NCBI GenBank assembly: GCA_041913045.1
Contig: JAYSGB010000017.1
Span: 1 to 64,000 of the forward strand
DNA from: CAMLOF01 sp041913045
GTDB taxonomy: Bacteria; Pseudomonadota; Gammaproteobacteria; Burkholderiales; Burkholderiaceae_C
DNA: 64,000 bases
Direction: 5' to 3'
Shown here: piece after piece, positions 9,887-18,800 of the stretch
Numbering within the stretch: the first letter of the stretch is position 1
Layout of the letters: each line of letters begins with the position of its first letter
Translations under genes and position numbers: made by a program
The notes under the pieces: generated by a model
Told to the model about the DNA's origin: nothing
What the model saw: only the letters and a program-made list of their open reading frames with translations
Databases searched by the model: none

Positions 9887-10589
9887 ACCCTTGTTGCTGG
9901 TGCCGGGGCTGATGTGCGACCACACTGTGTGGGAGCCGCTGCTGCCCACGCTGAACGCCGGGCGCGTCTGCACGGTGGTGGACCACGGCATGGCCGACAG
10001 CCTGCCGCGAATGGCCCAGCAGTTGCTGGACACCGCGCCTGACAGGTTTGCCATTGCCGGGCACTCCATGGGCGCGCGCGTGGCGCTGGAAGTGTTGCGC
10101 CAGGCGCCGGGGCGGGTGACGCGTGTGGCGCTGCTCGACACCGGTTACCAGGCCCGTGCAAGCGGTGCCACCGGGGAAGAAGAGGCCCGCAAGCGCCACG
10201 CGCTGCTGGCGTTGGCCAGAGAGCGAGGCGTGCGCGCCATGGCCACGGCCTGGGTGCAGGGCATGGTCCATCCTGCTCGTCTGGGTGATGCGCCGCTGAT
10301 CGAAGCCATTCTGGCGATGTTCGAGCGCAAGTCGGCAGACGTGTTCGCCTGCCAGATACACGCACTGCTGGAGCGGCCGGATGCCAGTGATGTGCTGGCC
10401 AGTTTGCAGGTGCCAACGCTGATCCTTTGCGGCCGCCAGGACGGTTGGGCGCCCGTGGCGCAGCACGAGGCGATGCAAAGGCTTGCGCCTGGTTCCGTGC
10501 TGCATGTTGTTGAGGATGCTGGCCACATGGCGCCCATGGAACGCCCTGAGGCTGTGACCGGTGCACTTGTACACTGGCTCGCATCATGA
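9876..10589 (+). CDS. Alpha/beta hydrolase
   Basis: This 237-residue soluble hydrolase has the alpha/beta-fold triad: nucleophile S64 in AGHSMGAR, an aspartate in LCGRQDGWAP and a histidine in EDAGHMAPMERP. An oxyanion-forming VPGLMCD segment lies near the N-terminus. ATG 9876 has GGGAG 6 bases upstream and overlaps the end of livF; its own stop overlaps the NTF2-like gene (ATGA). Family members cleave esters, lactones, enol-lactones and C-C bonds. Its place at the end of an importer operon suggests that it acts on the imported compound or a derivative (inference). Confidence 0.87.
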   Translation: MQAEPLLLVPGLMCDHTVWEPLLPTLNAGRVCTVVDHGMADSLPRMAQQLLDTAPDRFAIAGHSMGARVALEVLRQAPGRVTRVALLDTGYQARASGATGEEEARKRHALLALARERGVRAMATAWVQGMVHPARLGDAPLIEAILAMFERKSADVFACQIHALLERPDASDVLASLQVPTLILCGRQDGWAPVAQHEAMQRLAPGSVLHVVEDAGHMAPMERPEAVTGALVHWLAS

Positions 10590-11020
10590 TGACGCCCCTG
10601 GAATGCCTGCTGGCAGAAAAGGCCTGTCGCGACGTGGTGCTGGCTGCTGCGGATGCGGTGGATGCGCAGGAATACGATGCACTGGTGCGCCTGTTCACCA
10701 CTGACGCAACATTGGTGCGCCCGGGCGGCCAGCCCTTGCAGGGGCGCGAGGCCATCCTGGCCGCATACGCTGCACGCGACCAGGACCGGTTGACCCAGCA
10801 CCTGATCTGCAATCACTTGGTTCACGTGGAGCCGCAGGGCTCGGCGCTGTCGCGCTGCCGCGTGTTGCTGTGGAGTGGTAAGCGCAGTGACCCGCTCACA
10901 CCCAAGGGTCGACCGGCGGACCCTGCCGAGCAGGTTGGCGAGATTGTTGACCGGTTGAAACTCACGCCAGAGGGTTGGCGCATAGAGCGCCGAGACGCCT
11001 GTTTCACCCTGTTCCGCTGA
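10586..11020 (+). CDS. NTF2/SnoaL-like protein
   Basis: This small soluble protein of 144 residues has the cone-shaped NTF2-like pattern: an N-terminal helical part (ACRDVVLAAADAVDAQEYDALVRLFTTDATL), then the GREAILAAYAARD helix and a beta-rich C-terminal half. This resembles the SnoaL_4 group, which contains hydroxylase small subunits, isomerases, dehydratases and simple binding proteins. No catalytic residue set is clear. ATG 10586 overlaps the hydrolase stop, placing it last in the importer operon, so it probably handles the same compound (inference). Confidence 0.78.
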   Translation: MMTPLECLLAEKACRDVVLAAADAVDAQEYDALVRLFTTDATLVRPGGQPLQGREAILAAYAARDQDRLTQHLICNHLVHVEPQGSALSRCRVLLWSGKRSDPLTPKGRPADPAEQVGEIVDRLKLTPEGWRIERRDACFTLFR

Positions 11021-11075
11021 GGCACGGGCTGGCGGGCGGGATAATCGCTGCATTGCAGCAGCGTCAGTGTCCGCC

Positions 11076-14000
11076 ATGTCAGAACAAAGCGCCAACAGGG
11101 AGCGCGCGCCCTCCGAACCTCGCCGCCGGAACTTCCGCCAGATCGGCCGCGCCGTCTTGCGTTCGGCGCTGCGCATCACGCTGGTGCTGGTGCTGATTTT
11201 GGTGGTGGCCATTGGCGCATTCGCGGTCTGGGAGGCAGAGCACTCCCGCGTTCAGGCAGCCGAAGCCAGCCGCTATGCTGCCACCCTGCGCCACGAGCTG
11301 GGCAAGGGGCCGAGCGAGCACATACGCTTTCCCACCCACGGGCCGTTCGACGAGCGGCTCGGCTACACGCGCATCCCGTACTTCACCCAGCGGCTGCAGG
11401 CGCGTGGATTCGAGGTGGCCGAGCAGGCGCGCCACAACGGCGCGCTGCTGGCGCACCAGGACCGGGGGCTTTTTGCCCCCTACGCGGAAAAAACCCAGGC
11501 GGGCCTGACCGTGCTGGACTGCCGCCGCGAACCCATCTACGCCTTCCGCTACCCCTACCGGCATTTCGAATCCTTCGACAGCGTGCCGCCCGTGCTGGTG
11601 CAGGCGCTGCTGTTCATCGAGAACCGCGATCTGCTCGACGAAAAACGCCCCCACATGAACCCCGCCGTGGATTGGGTGCGCTTCACCCGTGCCGTGCTGG
11701 GGCAGTTGGGCAGCAAGCTCCACCCCGAGATGGACACCCCCGGTGGCAGCACGCTGGCGACCCAGATCGAGAAATACCGCCATTCGCCCGACGGCATCAC
11801 GCAGGACGCACGCGAGAAGCTGCGCCAGATGGTTTCGGCTTCCGTGCGCGCCTACCGGCAGGGGGAAGAGACCTTGCCCGTGCGCCGCCAACTGGTGCTG
11901 GACTATCTGAACACCGTGCCCCTGTCTGCCGCGCCGCGCCATGGCGAGGTCAACGGCCTGGGCGACGGGCTGTGGGTCTGGTTCGGCACCGACCCGGAAC
12001 GTGCACGCCACCTGCTGGCGCCGCTGGACGGCCTGCCAGACGGGCAGGGCGAGATCGACCTGGCCGAACGGGCACAGGTGTTGCGCCAGGCTGTGTCGCT
12101 GATGATCGCGCACCGGCGGCCCTCGTGGTACCTGGCGCAGGGGCGTGATGACCTGAACGAAAGCACAGACGCCCACCTGCGCCTGCTGGCGGCCGAAGGC
12201 ATCATCGACGCCACCACGCGCGACGAGGCCCTGCGCCAGCCCCTGGTGTTCCGCGACATGGCGCGTAACCCGCCGTTGCTGCCCGCGCAGTCCGGCAAGG
12301 GCACCACTGCCGTGCGCACCCGGCTGGCGGGTCTGCTCGACACCTCGCTCTACGGCCTGGACCGGCTCGACGCCGAGATGTCCGCCACGCTGCACGGCCA
12401 GTTGCAGTCGGCGGTCACGGACTTTCTGGGCAAGCTCTCCGACCCCGCCTTTGCTCGCGAAAAAGGGCTGTTTGGCGAACGGCTGCTGCAGCCCGGCAAC
12501 TTTGGCGAGGTGCGCTACAGCTTCACCCTGTGGGAAACCACCCCGCAGGGCAACCAGGTGCGCGTGCAGACCGACACCACCGCGCAGCCGCTGGACATCA
12601 ACGAAGGCAGCAAACTGGAACTGGGCTCCACCGCCAAGCTGCGTGTGCTGGCCACCTACTTGGAGCTGGTGGCCGAACTGCACGAACGCCTGGCCCCGCT
12701 GCCACCCGACCAGCTGCGCGCCACCGAGGTGGACCGGCAGGACAGCCTGACCCGCTGGGCCGTGGACTACCTGCTGGGGGCCGAAGACCGCGACCTGAAC
12801 AAGATGCTGGACGCTGCCATGGATCGACGGTTTTCTGCCAACCCGGCGGAGAACTTCTTCACCGGCGGCGGCTTGCACACCTTTGGCAACTTCAACCGCG
12901 ACGACAACAGCCGCAACCCCACGCTGCGTGAAGCCATGCAGGCCTCGATCAACCTGCCGTTTGTGCGGCTGCTGCGCGAGGTGGTGCGTCACACCATGGT
13001 GCAATTGCCGGGCAGCACAGCGCGCCTGCTGCAGGACGAAAGTGACCCGCGCCGCGAGGCATACCTGGCCCGCTTCGCGGATCGCGAAGGCCAGACCTTC
13101 GTGCGCCGCTTCTGGCGCAAGACGGATGGCCGCGAGCCGGAAGAACTGCGCGCCATGCTGCTCGACGGGCTGGGTGCATCTGCCGAGCGTCTGGCCGCCG
13201 TATTCCGTTACCTCGAACCCGGCGCTTCGCCCCAGGCGCTGGCGGTGTTCCTGAACGACCGGCTGGGCGACAGGGCGCCTGGCCCAGACCGCGTGCTGCA
13301 ACTGCACCAGCGCTACGCACCAGACGCATTCGACCTGCCTGACCGTGGGTTTGTTGCACGCCTGCACCCGCTGGAGCTGTGGGTGGTGGCCTACCGCCTG
13401 AAACACCCCCAGGCCACGTTGACGCAGGCGCTGGCGGCCAGCGCCGCCGAACGGCAGGCCGTGTACCGCTGGCTGTTCCAGACGCGTGCCAAGGACGCCC
13501 AGGACTCGCGTATCCAGACCATGCTGGAAGTTGAAGCCTTCGGCGAGATTCACCGCCGCTGGGCCCGGCTCGGCTATCCCTTCGGCCAGTTGGTGCCGTC
13601 GCTGGCCACGGCCCTGGGCAGCTCGGGCGACCGACCTGCTGCCTTGGTTGAACTCATGGGCATCATCGTCAACGACGGCGTGCGCCAGCCGTCACGGCGA
13701 ATCTCGGCCTTGCGCTTCGCGCAGCACACGCCTTGGGAAACGTCTTTCCAGCCCACGGCGGACGAAGGCGAACGCGTGATGGCGCCCGAGGTGGCACGTG
13801 CCTTGCGGCGGGCGCTTTCCGAAGTGGTGGAGCGTGGTACAGCCCGGCGTCTGGCCGGGAGCTTCCGTGCCAGCAATGGTGAAGACTTGTCGCCCGGCGG
13901 CAAGACGGGCACTGGCGATAACCGCGTCGTTGTCAAAGGGCGTAGCACCTACGCCCTCAACCGCACGGCCACGTTCGTGTTCTACCTGGGGCCCAAGCAC

Positions 14001-14147
14001 TTCGGCAGCATCACGGCCTACGTGGTCGGCACCAACGCGGCGAGCCACAGCTTCACGTCAGGCCTGCCGGTGCAAATCCTGCGCTCAATGGGGCCCATCC
14101 TCATGCCGCACCTGGACCCTGGGGTGGACGGCGGCTGCCCGCACTGA
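11076..14147 (+). CDS. Divergent bifunctional penicillin-binding protein (GT51 plus transpeptidase)
   Basis: This 1023-residue envelope protein has a basic N-terminus and one membrane anchor (about residues 27-50), then a glycosyltransferase-51 region with altered motifs: FIENRDLLDEKRPHMNP (about 176-192) for the usual EDxxFxxHxG, and GGSTLATQIEKY (about 223) for GGSTITQQ. The transpeptidase part keeps all three active-site motifs: STAK (serine 518), SIN (624) and KTG (943). It would polymerise and cross-link peptidoglycan. It is longer than PBP1a/1b, and the spacing between SxN and KTG (about 320 residues) is large. ATG 11076 is chosen; a GTG three codons upstream is possible, and neither has a clear ribosome site. 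Confidence 0.8.
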   Translation: MSEQSANRERAPSEPRRRNFRQIGRAVLRSALRITLVLVLILVVAIGAFAVWEAEHSRVQAAEASRYAATLRHELGKGPSEHIRFPTHGPFDERLGYTRIPYFTQRLQARGFEVAEQARHNGALLAHQDRGLFAPYAEKTQAGLTVLDCRREPIYAFRYPYRHFESFDSVPPVLVQALLFIENRDLLDEKRPHMNPAVDWVRFTRAVLGQLGSKLHPEMDTPGGSTLATQIEKYRHSPDGITQDAREKLRQMVSASVRAYRQGEETLPVRRQLVLDYLNTVPLSAAPRHGEVNGLGDGLWVWFGTDPERARHLLAPLDGLPDGQGEIDLAERAQVLRQAVSLMIAHRRPSWYLAQGRDDLNESTDAHLRLLAAEGIIDATTRDEALRQPLVFRDMARNPPLLPAQSGKGTTAVRTRLAGLLDTSLYGLDRLDAEMSATLHGQLQSAVTDFLGKLSDPAFAREKGLFGERLLQPGNFGEVRYSFTLWETTPQGNQVRVQTDTTAQPLDINEGSKLELGSTAKLRVLATYLELVAELHERLAPLPPDQLRATEVDRQDSLTRWAVDYLLGAEDRDLNKMLDAAMDRRFSANPAENFFTGGGLHTFGNFNRDDNSRNPTLREAMQASINLPFVRLLREVVRHTMVQLPGSTARLLQDESDPRREAYLARFADREGQTFVRRFWRKTDGREPEELRAMLLDGLGASAERLAAVFRYLEPGASPQALAVFLNDRLGDRAPGPDRVLQLHQRYAPDAFDLPDRGFVARLHPLELWVVAYRLKHPQATLTQALAASAAERQAVYRWLFQTRAKDAQDSRIQTMLEVEAFGEIHRRWARLGYPFGQLVPSLATALGSSGDRPAALVELMGIIVNDGVRQPSRRISALRFAQHTPWETSFQPTADEGERVMAPEVARALRRALSEVVERGTARRLAGSFRASNGEDLSPGGKTGTGDNRVVVKGRSTYALNRTATFVFYLGPKHFGSITAYVVGTNAASHSFTSGLPVQILRSMGPILMPHLDPGVDGGCPH

Positions 14148-14181
14148 TGCTTTCCTGATGCCGTGCGTGTTAGTGTGAGAC

Positions 14182-15729
14182 ATGTCCCAGGGCTTTCACA
14201 TCGAACACCTGCTCGGCCAGCGCCTGCGCTGGGCGCCGCTGCTTGTGTGGGGGCTGGCCTGGACGGCCATGGCCGTGCTGGACGAGCGCATGGACCTGGC
14301 CAACAAAGCCCTGGTGGTGGTGCTGGGGGCTGCGCTCACCGGCCTGTGGTGGGGCGCCAGAGCATCGCTGCTGGCGGGTGTGGTGGCGGTCCTGGCATTC
14401 AACGTGGCGTTCGTGCCGCCGCGCGGAACGCTGTCGGTGGACTTGCGCCAGCACCTGTTGCTGCTCGTGGCTACGCTGGGGGTGAGCGGCACGGTCGCCT
14501 GGCTCATGGCGCGGCTGCGCCAACTGGCCTTGGACGCGAGCCTGCACGCCGAACGTTCTGACCAGTTGCGCGCCATGGGCGATTTGCTGCGCGCCAGTGA
14601 CGACCCCACTGAACAGTTGCCCGCCCTTCAGGCGTGGCTGGCGCGCATGGGCGCGGCCGACGTTCTGGTGTTGCTGCGTTTGCCAGCAGAGGCACCGGGC
14701 ACGCACACCGAGCGGCTGCTCGGGGCGGCCAGCGCCGACGAGGCCATGGGTCTGCGCCTTTGCGCGCAAGACGGGCGAGCCATGGGGCCTTTCACCGCGC
14801 GGCACGCGGAGCAGCGCGGCTGGTATCTGCCTCTGCGCGGGCGGGTGGCGTCCCAAGGGGCGGTGCTGGTGCGCCACGGCGAGGGCGCGCAGCTGTCCGT
14901 GGACTCGCTGCAACACGCTCAAGCCTTGTGCGACCAGATGGGGCAGGCCCTGGAGCGTTGGCAGGCCCTTCGCCTGGCCGCCACCGCGCGCGAGCAAGCG
15001 CAGGGGCAGGCCTTGCGCAATACGCTGCTGGCGGCCATTGCGCACGACCACCGCACGCCGTTGGCCACCATCCTGGGTGCCGCCAGTTCACTGCACGACC
15101 AGGACGAGCGGCTGAGCGCGCCACAGCGCCGTCAGCTGGCCGCCACCATCATCGACGAGGCAGGGCAACTGTCCCGCTTGACCGAGAACACACTGCAACT
15201 GGCGCGGCTGGGGGCTGTGGGGCTGGACGTTCAAAAAGACTGGGAATCTCCAGAGGAAATCGTGGGAACCGTGATGCGGCGGCTGCGCCAGCGCGGTGCC
15301 CCGGCGCGCCTGCGCCCAAGGCTGGAGCCCGCACTGCCCCTGCTGCGGTGCGATGCCGTGCTGCTGGTGCAGATGCTGGACAACCTGATCGACAACGCCT
15401 TCAAGCACGCACCCGAATCCACGGCGGTGGACCTGCTGGTGCGCCGCGAGGGGAGCATGCTGTGCCTGGCGGTGTGTGACCGTGGTCCAGGCATTGATGC
15501 GGCCTTGCAGGCGCAGTTGTTCGAGCCCTTTCAGCGCGGGGGTGACCAGCGCTCCACACGCGGTGCGGGCGTGGGGCTGGCCTTGTGCCGGGCGATTGCG
15601 CGTGCCCATGGCGGGGACATTCAATGGCACCCGCGCCGCGCGGGTGGCAGCCGCTTCGAGGTGCGCTTGCCACTGGAGCCCCAGCCCAGCCAGCCCCAAC
15701 CCCAAGAAACCGGCGAGGCCGGTTCATGA
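14182..15729 (+). CDS. KdpD-like sensor histidine kinase (DUF4118)
   Basis: This 515-residue inner-membrane kinase begins with four closely spaced membrane helices (about residues 17-115, DUF4118 type, including FNVAFVPPRGT as in KdpD). A GAF-like linker, a phospho-acceptor histidine H288 in AIAHDHRTPLATILG, and an ATPase domain (DNLIDNAFKHAPE, CDRGPGI, GAGVGLALCRAIARAHGG) follow. It lacks the large N-terminal KdpD/Usp domains of E. coli KdpD, and no kdpABC genes are nearby. Its stop overlaps the response regulator (ATGA), and kup is next, so potassium or osmotic sensing is the likely role (inference). Confidence 0.85.
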   Translation: MSQGFHIEHLLGQRLRWAPLLVWGLAWTAMAVLDERMDLANKALVVVLGAALTGLWWGARASLLAGVVAVLAFNVAFVPPRGTLSVDLRQHLLLLVATLGVSGTVAWLMARLRQLALDASLHAERSDQLRAMGDLLRASDDPTEQLPALQAWLARMGAADVLVLLRLPAEAPGTHTERLLGAASADEAMGLRLCAQDGRAMGPFTARHAEQRGWYLPLRGRVASQGAVLVRHGEGAQLSVDSLQHAQALCDQMGQALERWQALRLAATAREQAQGQALRNTLLAAIAHDHRTPLATILGAASSLHDQDERLSAPQRRQLAATIIDEAGQLSRLTENTLQLARLGAVGLDVQKDWESPEEIVGTVMRRLRQRGAPARLRPRLEPALPLLRCDAVLLVQMLDNLIDNAFKHAPESTAVDLLVRREGSMLCLAVCDRGPGIDAALQAQLFEPFQRGGDQRSTRGAGVGLALCRAIARAHGGDIQWHPRRAGGSRFEVRLPLEPQPSQPQPQETGEAGS

Positions 15730-16430
15730 GTCTGACCGTGCTGTTGGTGGAGGACGACCGGGAGCTGCGCGCCACGCTGCGCCAGTCGCTCATGGTCGAG
15801 GGCTACCGCGTGCTGCCCGCCGCCAGCCTGGCCGATGCACGGGCGCTGCTCGCCAATGCAGCGTCTGATGGCGGTGTTGACCTGGTGTTGCTCGACCTCG
15901 GCCTGCCCGATGGAGATGGCGAGACTTTGTTGCAGACCTTGCGACGCGCGCAGGGTACCCCGCTCATCGTGGTAACTGCGCGGCATGACGACGCTATCAA
16001 GGTCCGCCTGCTGGATGCGGGAGCTGACGACTACCTGGTCAAACCCTTCAGCCTGGCCGAGCTGCTCGCCCGCATGCGCGTGGCGCTGCGGCACCGTGGC
16101 ACGCTGCTGCGCCCGGCGGTGCGCCAGTACACGCACGCAGGCCTGCATGTGGACCTGGAGGCTCACAAGGTGTGGCGTGATGGCAGTGAGGTTCACCTCA
16201 CGCCTACCGAGTACAAGCTGCTGGCCCGGCTGGTGCGCCAGGCTGGGCAGGTGGTCACGCACCGGCAGTTGCTGGCCGACGTGTGGGGGGCGGAGTTCAC
16301 CGAACACACTCATTACCTGCGCCTGTATATGGGGCAACTGCGCGCCAAGCTGGAGGCGGAACCTGCCGATCCGCGCTTGTTGCTCACCGAACCCGGGGTG
16401 GGCTACCGCCTGGCAGATGCCGCTGAATGA
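15726..16430 (+). CDS. KdpE-like response regulator (OmpR family)
   Basis: This 234-residue regulator has a receiver domain (VEDD acidic pair near the N-terminus; phospho-acceptor D57 in LLDLGLPDGDG; lysine in DDYLVKPFSLAELLAR) and a C-terminal winged-helix DNA-binding domain (HLTPTEYKLLARLVRQAGQ, VWGAEF, YLRLYMGQLRAKLE) like KdpE. ATG 15726 overlaps the kinase stop. The gene directly upstream of kup is 78 bases away. It probably activates or represses kup, and perhaps its own operon; a ten-base word, TTCCTGATGC, occurs upstream of both the kinase and kup. Confidence 0.88.
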   Translation: MSLTVLLVEDDRELRATLRQSLMVEGYRVLPAASLADARALLANAASDGGVDLVLLDLGLPDGDGETLLQTLRRAQGTPLIVVTARHDDAIKVRLLDAGADDYLVKPFSLAELLARMRVALRHRGTLLRPAVRQYTHAGLHVDLEAHKVWRDGSEVHLTPTEYKLLARLVRQAGQVVTHRQLLADVWGAEFTEHTHYLRLYMGQLRAKLEAEPADPRLLLTEPGVGYRLADAAE

Positions 16431-16474
16431 ATCCAGCGCGCTGATCCATATGCGTTCCTGATGCGGTTCGCGAG

Positions 16475-16497
16475 ACAGTGACAACCGTCTCCACTGT
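16475..16497 (+). promoter_or_regulatory. Dyad ahead of kup
   Basis: ACAGTG (16475-16480) and its complement CACTGT (16492-16497) flank 11 bases, and a second overlapping dyad, GAGAC/GTCTC (16472-16476/16487-16491), can form instead. The element ends 11 bases before the kup ATG. It could be an operator or an mRNA structure affecting the ribosome site GGGAAC; the sequence does not decide between these. Confidence 0.35.
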
Positions 16498-16508
16498 TTC
16501 GGGAACGC

Positions 16509-18431
16509 ATGAACATCGCATCCACACCCGCCCCCGTGTCCGGCGCCGGGGAATCCGGCCAGCCGCTTCACCGCCAGGGCCTGGCAGCACTCACACTCGG
16601 GGCCGTCGGCGTCGTCTATGGCGACATCGGCACCAGCCCGCTCTACACGGTCAAAGAGGTGTTTGCTCCACACACCGGTGTGCCGCTCGACGCAGCGCAC
16701 CTCATCGGCGCCGTGTCGGTCATCTTCTGGGCACTGATGCTGGTGGTCACGCTCAAGTACGTGACCCTCATCCTGCGCGCCGACAACCATGGCGAGGGCG
16801 GCGGGCTGGCCCTCACCGCCCTGGCGGCGCAGGCCGTCAAGTCCCGCCCGGCGCTGCGCAGTGCCCTGCTGTTGCTGGGCGTGTTCGGCGCCACACTGTT
16901 CTACGGTGACAGCCTCATCACCCCGGCCATTTCGGTGCTGGGCGCGATGGAGGGGCTGGAACTGGTGACACCTGCGCTCAAGGACTACGTGGTGCCCATT
17001 TCCGTGGTCATTCTCGTTGCGCTGTTCCTGATGCAGCGCCACGGCACGGCTTTTGTGGGGCGCTTTTTTGGTCCCATCATCGTGCTGTGGTTTGTGGTGC
17101 TGGGCATCACGGGCGTGCTGCACATCGCGCAGCAACCGGCCATACTCGCGGCCCTCAATCCCTGGTACGCGTGGGCTTTCCTGGCCGAGCGGGGCTGGCA
17201 CCTTTTCGCCGCCATGGGCGCCATCGTGCTGGCCATCACCGGCGCCGAGGCCCTGTATGCCGACATGGGGCATTTCGGGCGGCGGCCCATCCGCCTGGCC
17301 TGGACTGGTCTGGTGCTGCCGTCCCTGGCGCTGAACTACCTGGGCCAGGGCGCCTTGCTGATGGCCGACCCCAGCGCCATCGAAAACCCTTTCTACCGCC
17401 TGTTCCCGGACGACTGGGTCCTTCCCGCGCTGGTGCTGGCCACGCTTGCAGCCATCATCGCTTCGCAGGCCGTCATCTCGGGTGCTTACTCCATGACCAA
17501 GCAGGCCATGCAGCTGGGCTTTCTGCCCAGGCTGGCAGTGCGTTACACCTCTGCACGCGAGATGGGACAGATCTACATGCCCGCGGTCAACTGGGCGCTG
17601 CTGGCTGGGGTGATCGCGGCAGTGCTGTTCTTCGGCAGTTCATCGGCGCTGGCTGCGGCCTACGGCATCGCCGTCACCTTGACGATGATGATCACCACCA
17701 TCCTCACCTACTTCGTGGTGCGCGAAGGCTGGCGCCTGCCTGCCCCGGTGGCCATCGGGGCCACGGTCTTCTTCTTGCTGGTGGACGCTTTGCTGGTGGC
17801 GGGTTGTGCGGTCAAGTTCCTGGACGGCGGCTGGTTCCCGCTGGCGCTGGGGTTGCTGATGTTCGGGGTGATGAGCACCTGGGCGCGGGGGCGTGAGTTG
17901 CTGCTGGGCAGCATCCGCCGCGACGGCCTGGCGTTGCAGGACTTCATCGACACCCTGGACACCCGTTCGCTCAACCGGGCGTCCCGCACGGCAGTCTATG
18001 CCGTGGCCGACCCCACCACCGTGCCGCAGGCGTTGCTGCACAACCTCAAGCACAACCAGGTGCTGCACGAGCGCAACGTCATTCTCACCGTCATGTTCCA
18101 CGAAGTGCCTTGGGTGCCCATGGAGCGGCGCGTGCAGGTGGACGCCCTCGGTCACGGGTTCTGGCGCGTCACGGTGAACTTCGGTTTCATGAACACCCCC
18201 GATGTGCCCCAGGCCCTCACGCTGACTCAGCAACAGGGCTTGCACATTCCGGTGTTCGAGACGACCTACTTCCTCAGCCGCGAAACGGTGGTGCCCACGC
18301 CCGGCGAGGGCATGAACAACTGGCGTGAGCGCCTGTTCGCGGCGATGAGTCGCAACGCGGGCGGCGTGGTCGAGTTTTTCAAGCTGCCCAGCAACGCAGT
18401 GGTCGAACTGGGCACCCGGGTGCAGATCTGA
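16509..18431 (+). CDS. kup: Potassium uptake transporter Kup
   Basis: Kup is a single-component proton-coupled potassium importer of the KUP/HAK/KT family in the inner membrane. The 640-residue product has the family signature GVVYGDIGTSPLYTVKE (about residues 35-51), about twelve membrane helices in residues 30-450, and a soluble C-terminal domain (LTVMFHEVPWVP). The length fits the family. ATG 16509 has GGGAAC ahead of it. It follows a Kdp-like two-component pair on the same strand, an arrangement that suggests potassium-responsive control of this transporter. It converges on a small secreted-protein gene with only 7 bases between. Confidence 0.96.
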   Translation: MNIASTPAPVSGAGESGQPLHRQGLAALTLGAVGVVYGDIGTSPLYTVKEVFAPHTGVPLDAAHLIGAVSVIFWALMLVVTLKYVTLILRADNHGEGGGLALTALAAQAVKSRPALRSALLLLGVFGATLFYGDSLITPAISVLGAMEGLELVTPALKDYVVPISVVILVALFLMQRHGTAFVGRFFGPIIVLWFVVLGITGVLHIAQQPAILAALNPWYAWAFLAERGWHLFAAMGAIVLAITGAEALYADMGHFGRRPIRLAWTGLVLPSLALNYLGQGALLMADPSAIENPFYRLFPDDWVLPALVLATLAAIIASQAVISGAYSMTKQAMQLGFLPRLAVRYTSAREMGQIYMPAVNWALLAGVIAAVLFFGSSSALAAAYGIAVTLTMMITTILTYFVVREGWRLPAPVAIGATVFFLLVDALLVAGCAVKFLDGGWFPLALGLLMFGVMSTWARGRELLLGSIRRDGLALQDFIDTLDTRSLNRASRTAVYAVADPTTVPQALLHNLKHNQVLHERNVILTVMFHEVPWVPMERRVQVDALGHGFWRVTVNFGFMNTPDVPQALTLTQQQGLHIPVFETTYFLSRETVVPTPGEGMNNWRERLFAAMSRNAGGVVEFFKLPSNAVVELGTRVQI

Positions 18432-18438
18432 GCCCGGT

Positions 18439-18678
18439 TCAGATGCCGAGCATCTTCTTCGCCTCGCCCAGCAGCTTCATCGACTCATCGTGTTTGCCAG
18501 CCTTGTGTGCCGTCTCACCGTCGGCACGCAGCTGCTTCACCTTGGTCATGGCCGCTGCGTCCATCATGGGCTGGGTGGCCAGCTTGGCGTCAATGGCCGC
18601 CATCTCCTTGGGGCAACTGTTGGCCCAGGTCAATGGGGCAAAGATCAGCATGCCAAGGGCCAGAACGATGTGTTTCAT
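18439..18678 (-). CDS. Small secreted helical protein, function unknown
   Basis: This 79-residue protein has a clear Sec signal (residues 1-19, MKHIVLALGMLIFAPLTWA, cleavage before NS). The mature part of about 60 residues is mostly charged helix with a single cysteine (NSCPKEMAAIDAKL) and a lysine-rich end (HDESMKLLGEAKKMLGI). A GAGGTTG sequence precedes the ATG. I do not recognise a named family; similar short periplasmic proteins occur in Burkholderiales. It converges with kup, and the gene upstream on the same strand is dctA, separated by a terminator-like hairpin. Confidence 0.7.
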   Translation of the reverse strand: MKHIVLALGMLIFAPLTWANSCPKEMAAIDAKLATQPMMDAAAMTKVKQLRADGETAHKAGKHDESMKLLGEAKKMLGI

Positions 18679-18718
18679 GGTGCAACCTCGTTGAAGTGAA
18701 CCGGGCCTGAAACACTAA

Positions 18719-18753
18719 GCCCCCTGGCGTTGGCTGTCAACGCGGCAGGGGGC
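18719..18753 (-). terminator. Rho-independent-like terminator downstream of dctA
   Basis: GCCCCCTG+GCGTTG pairs with CAACGC+CAGGGGGC (18719-18732 with 18738-18753, a 2-base bulge and a 5-base loop), a very stable 14-pair hairpin, followed on the minus strand by a loose T-rich tail (TTAGTGTTT). A second hairpin (18765-18771/18781-18787) lies closer to the dctA stop. Confidence 0.55.
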
Positions 18754-18800
18754 AACTGCAATGGCGGCAGGGTTTTGGGGCCTGCCGTGTTCGCCAAGGG

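Noticed and set aside
11079..13553. A long minus-strand open frame opposite the penicillin-binding protein.
   Set aside because: Antisense shadow of the plus-strand gene, which carries the STAK, SIN and KTG motifs.
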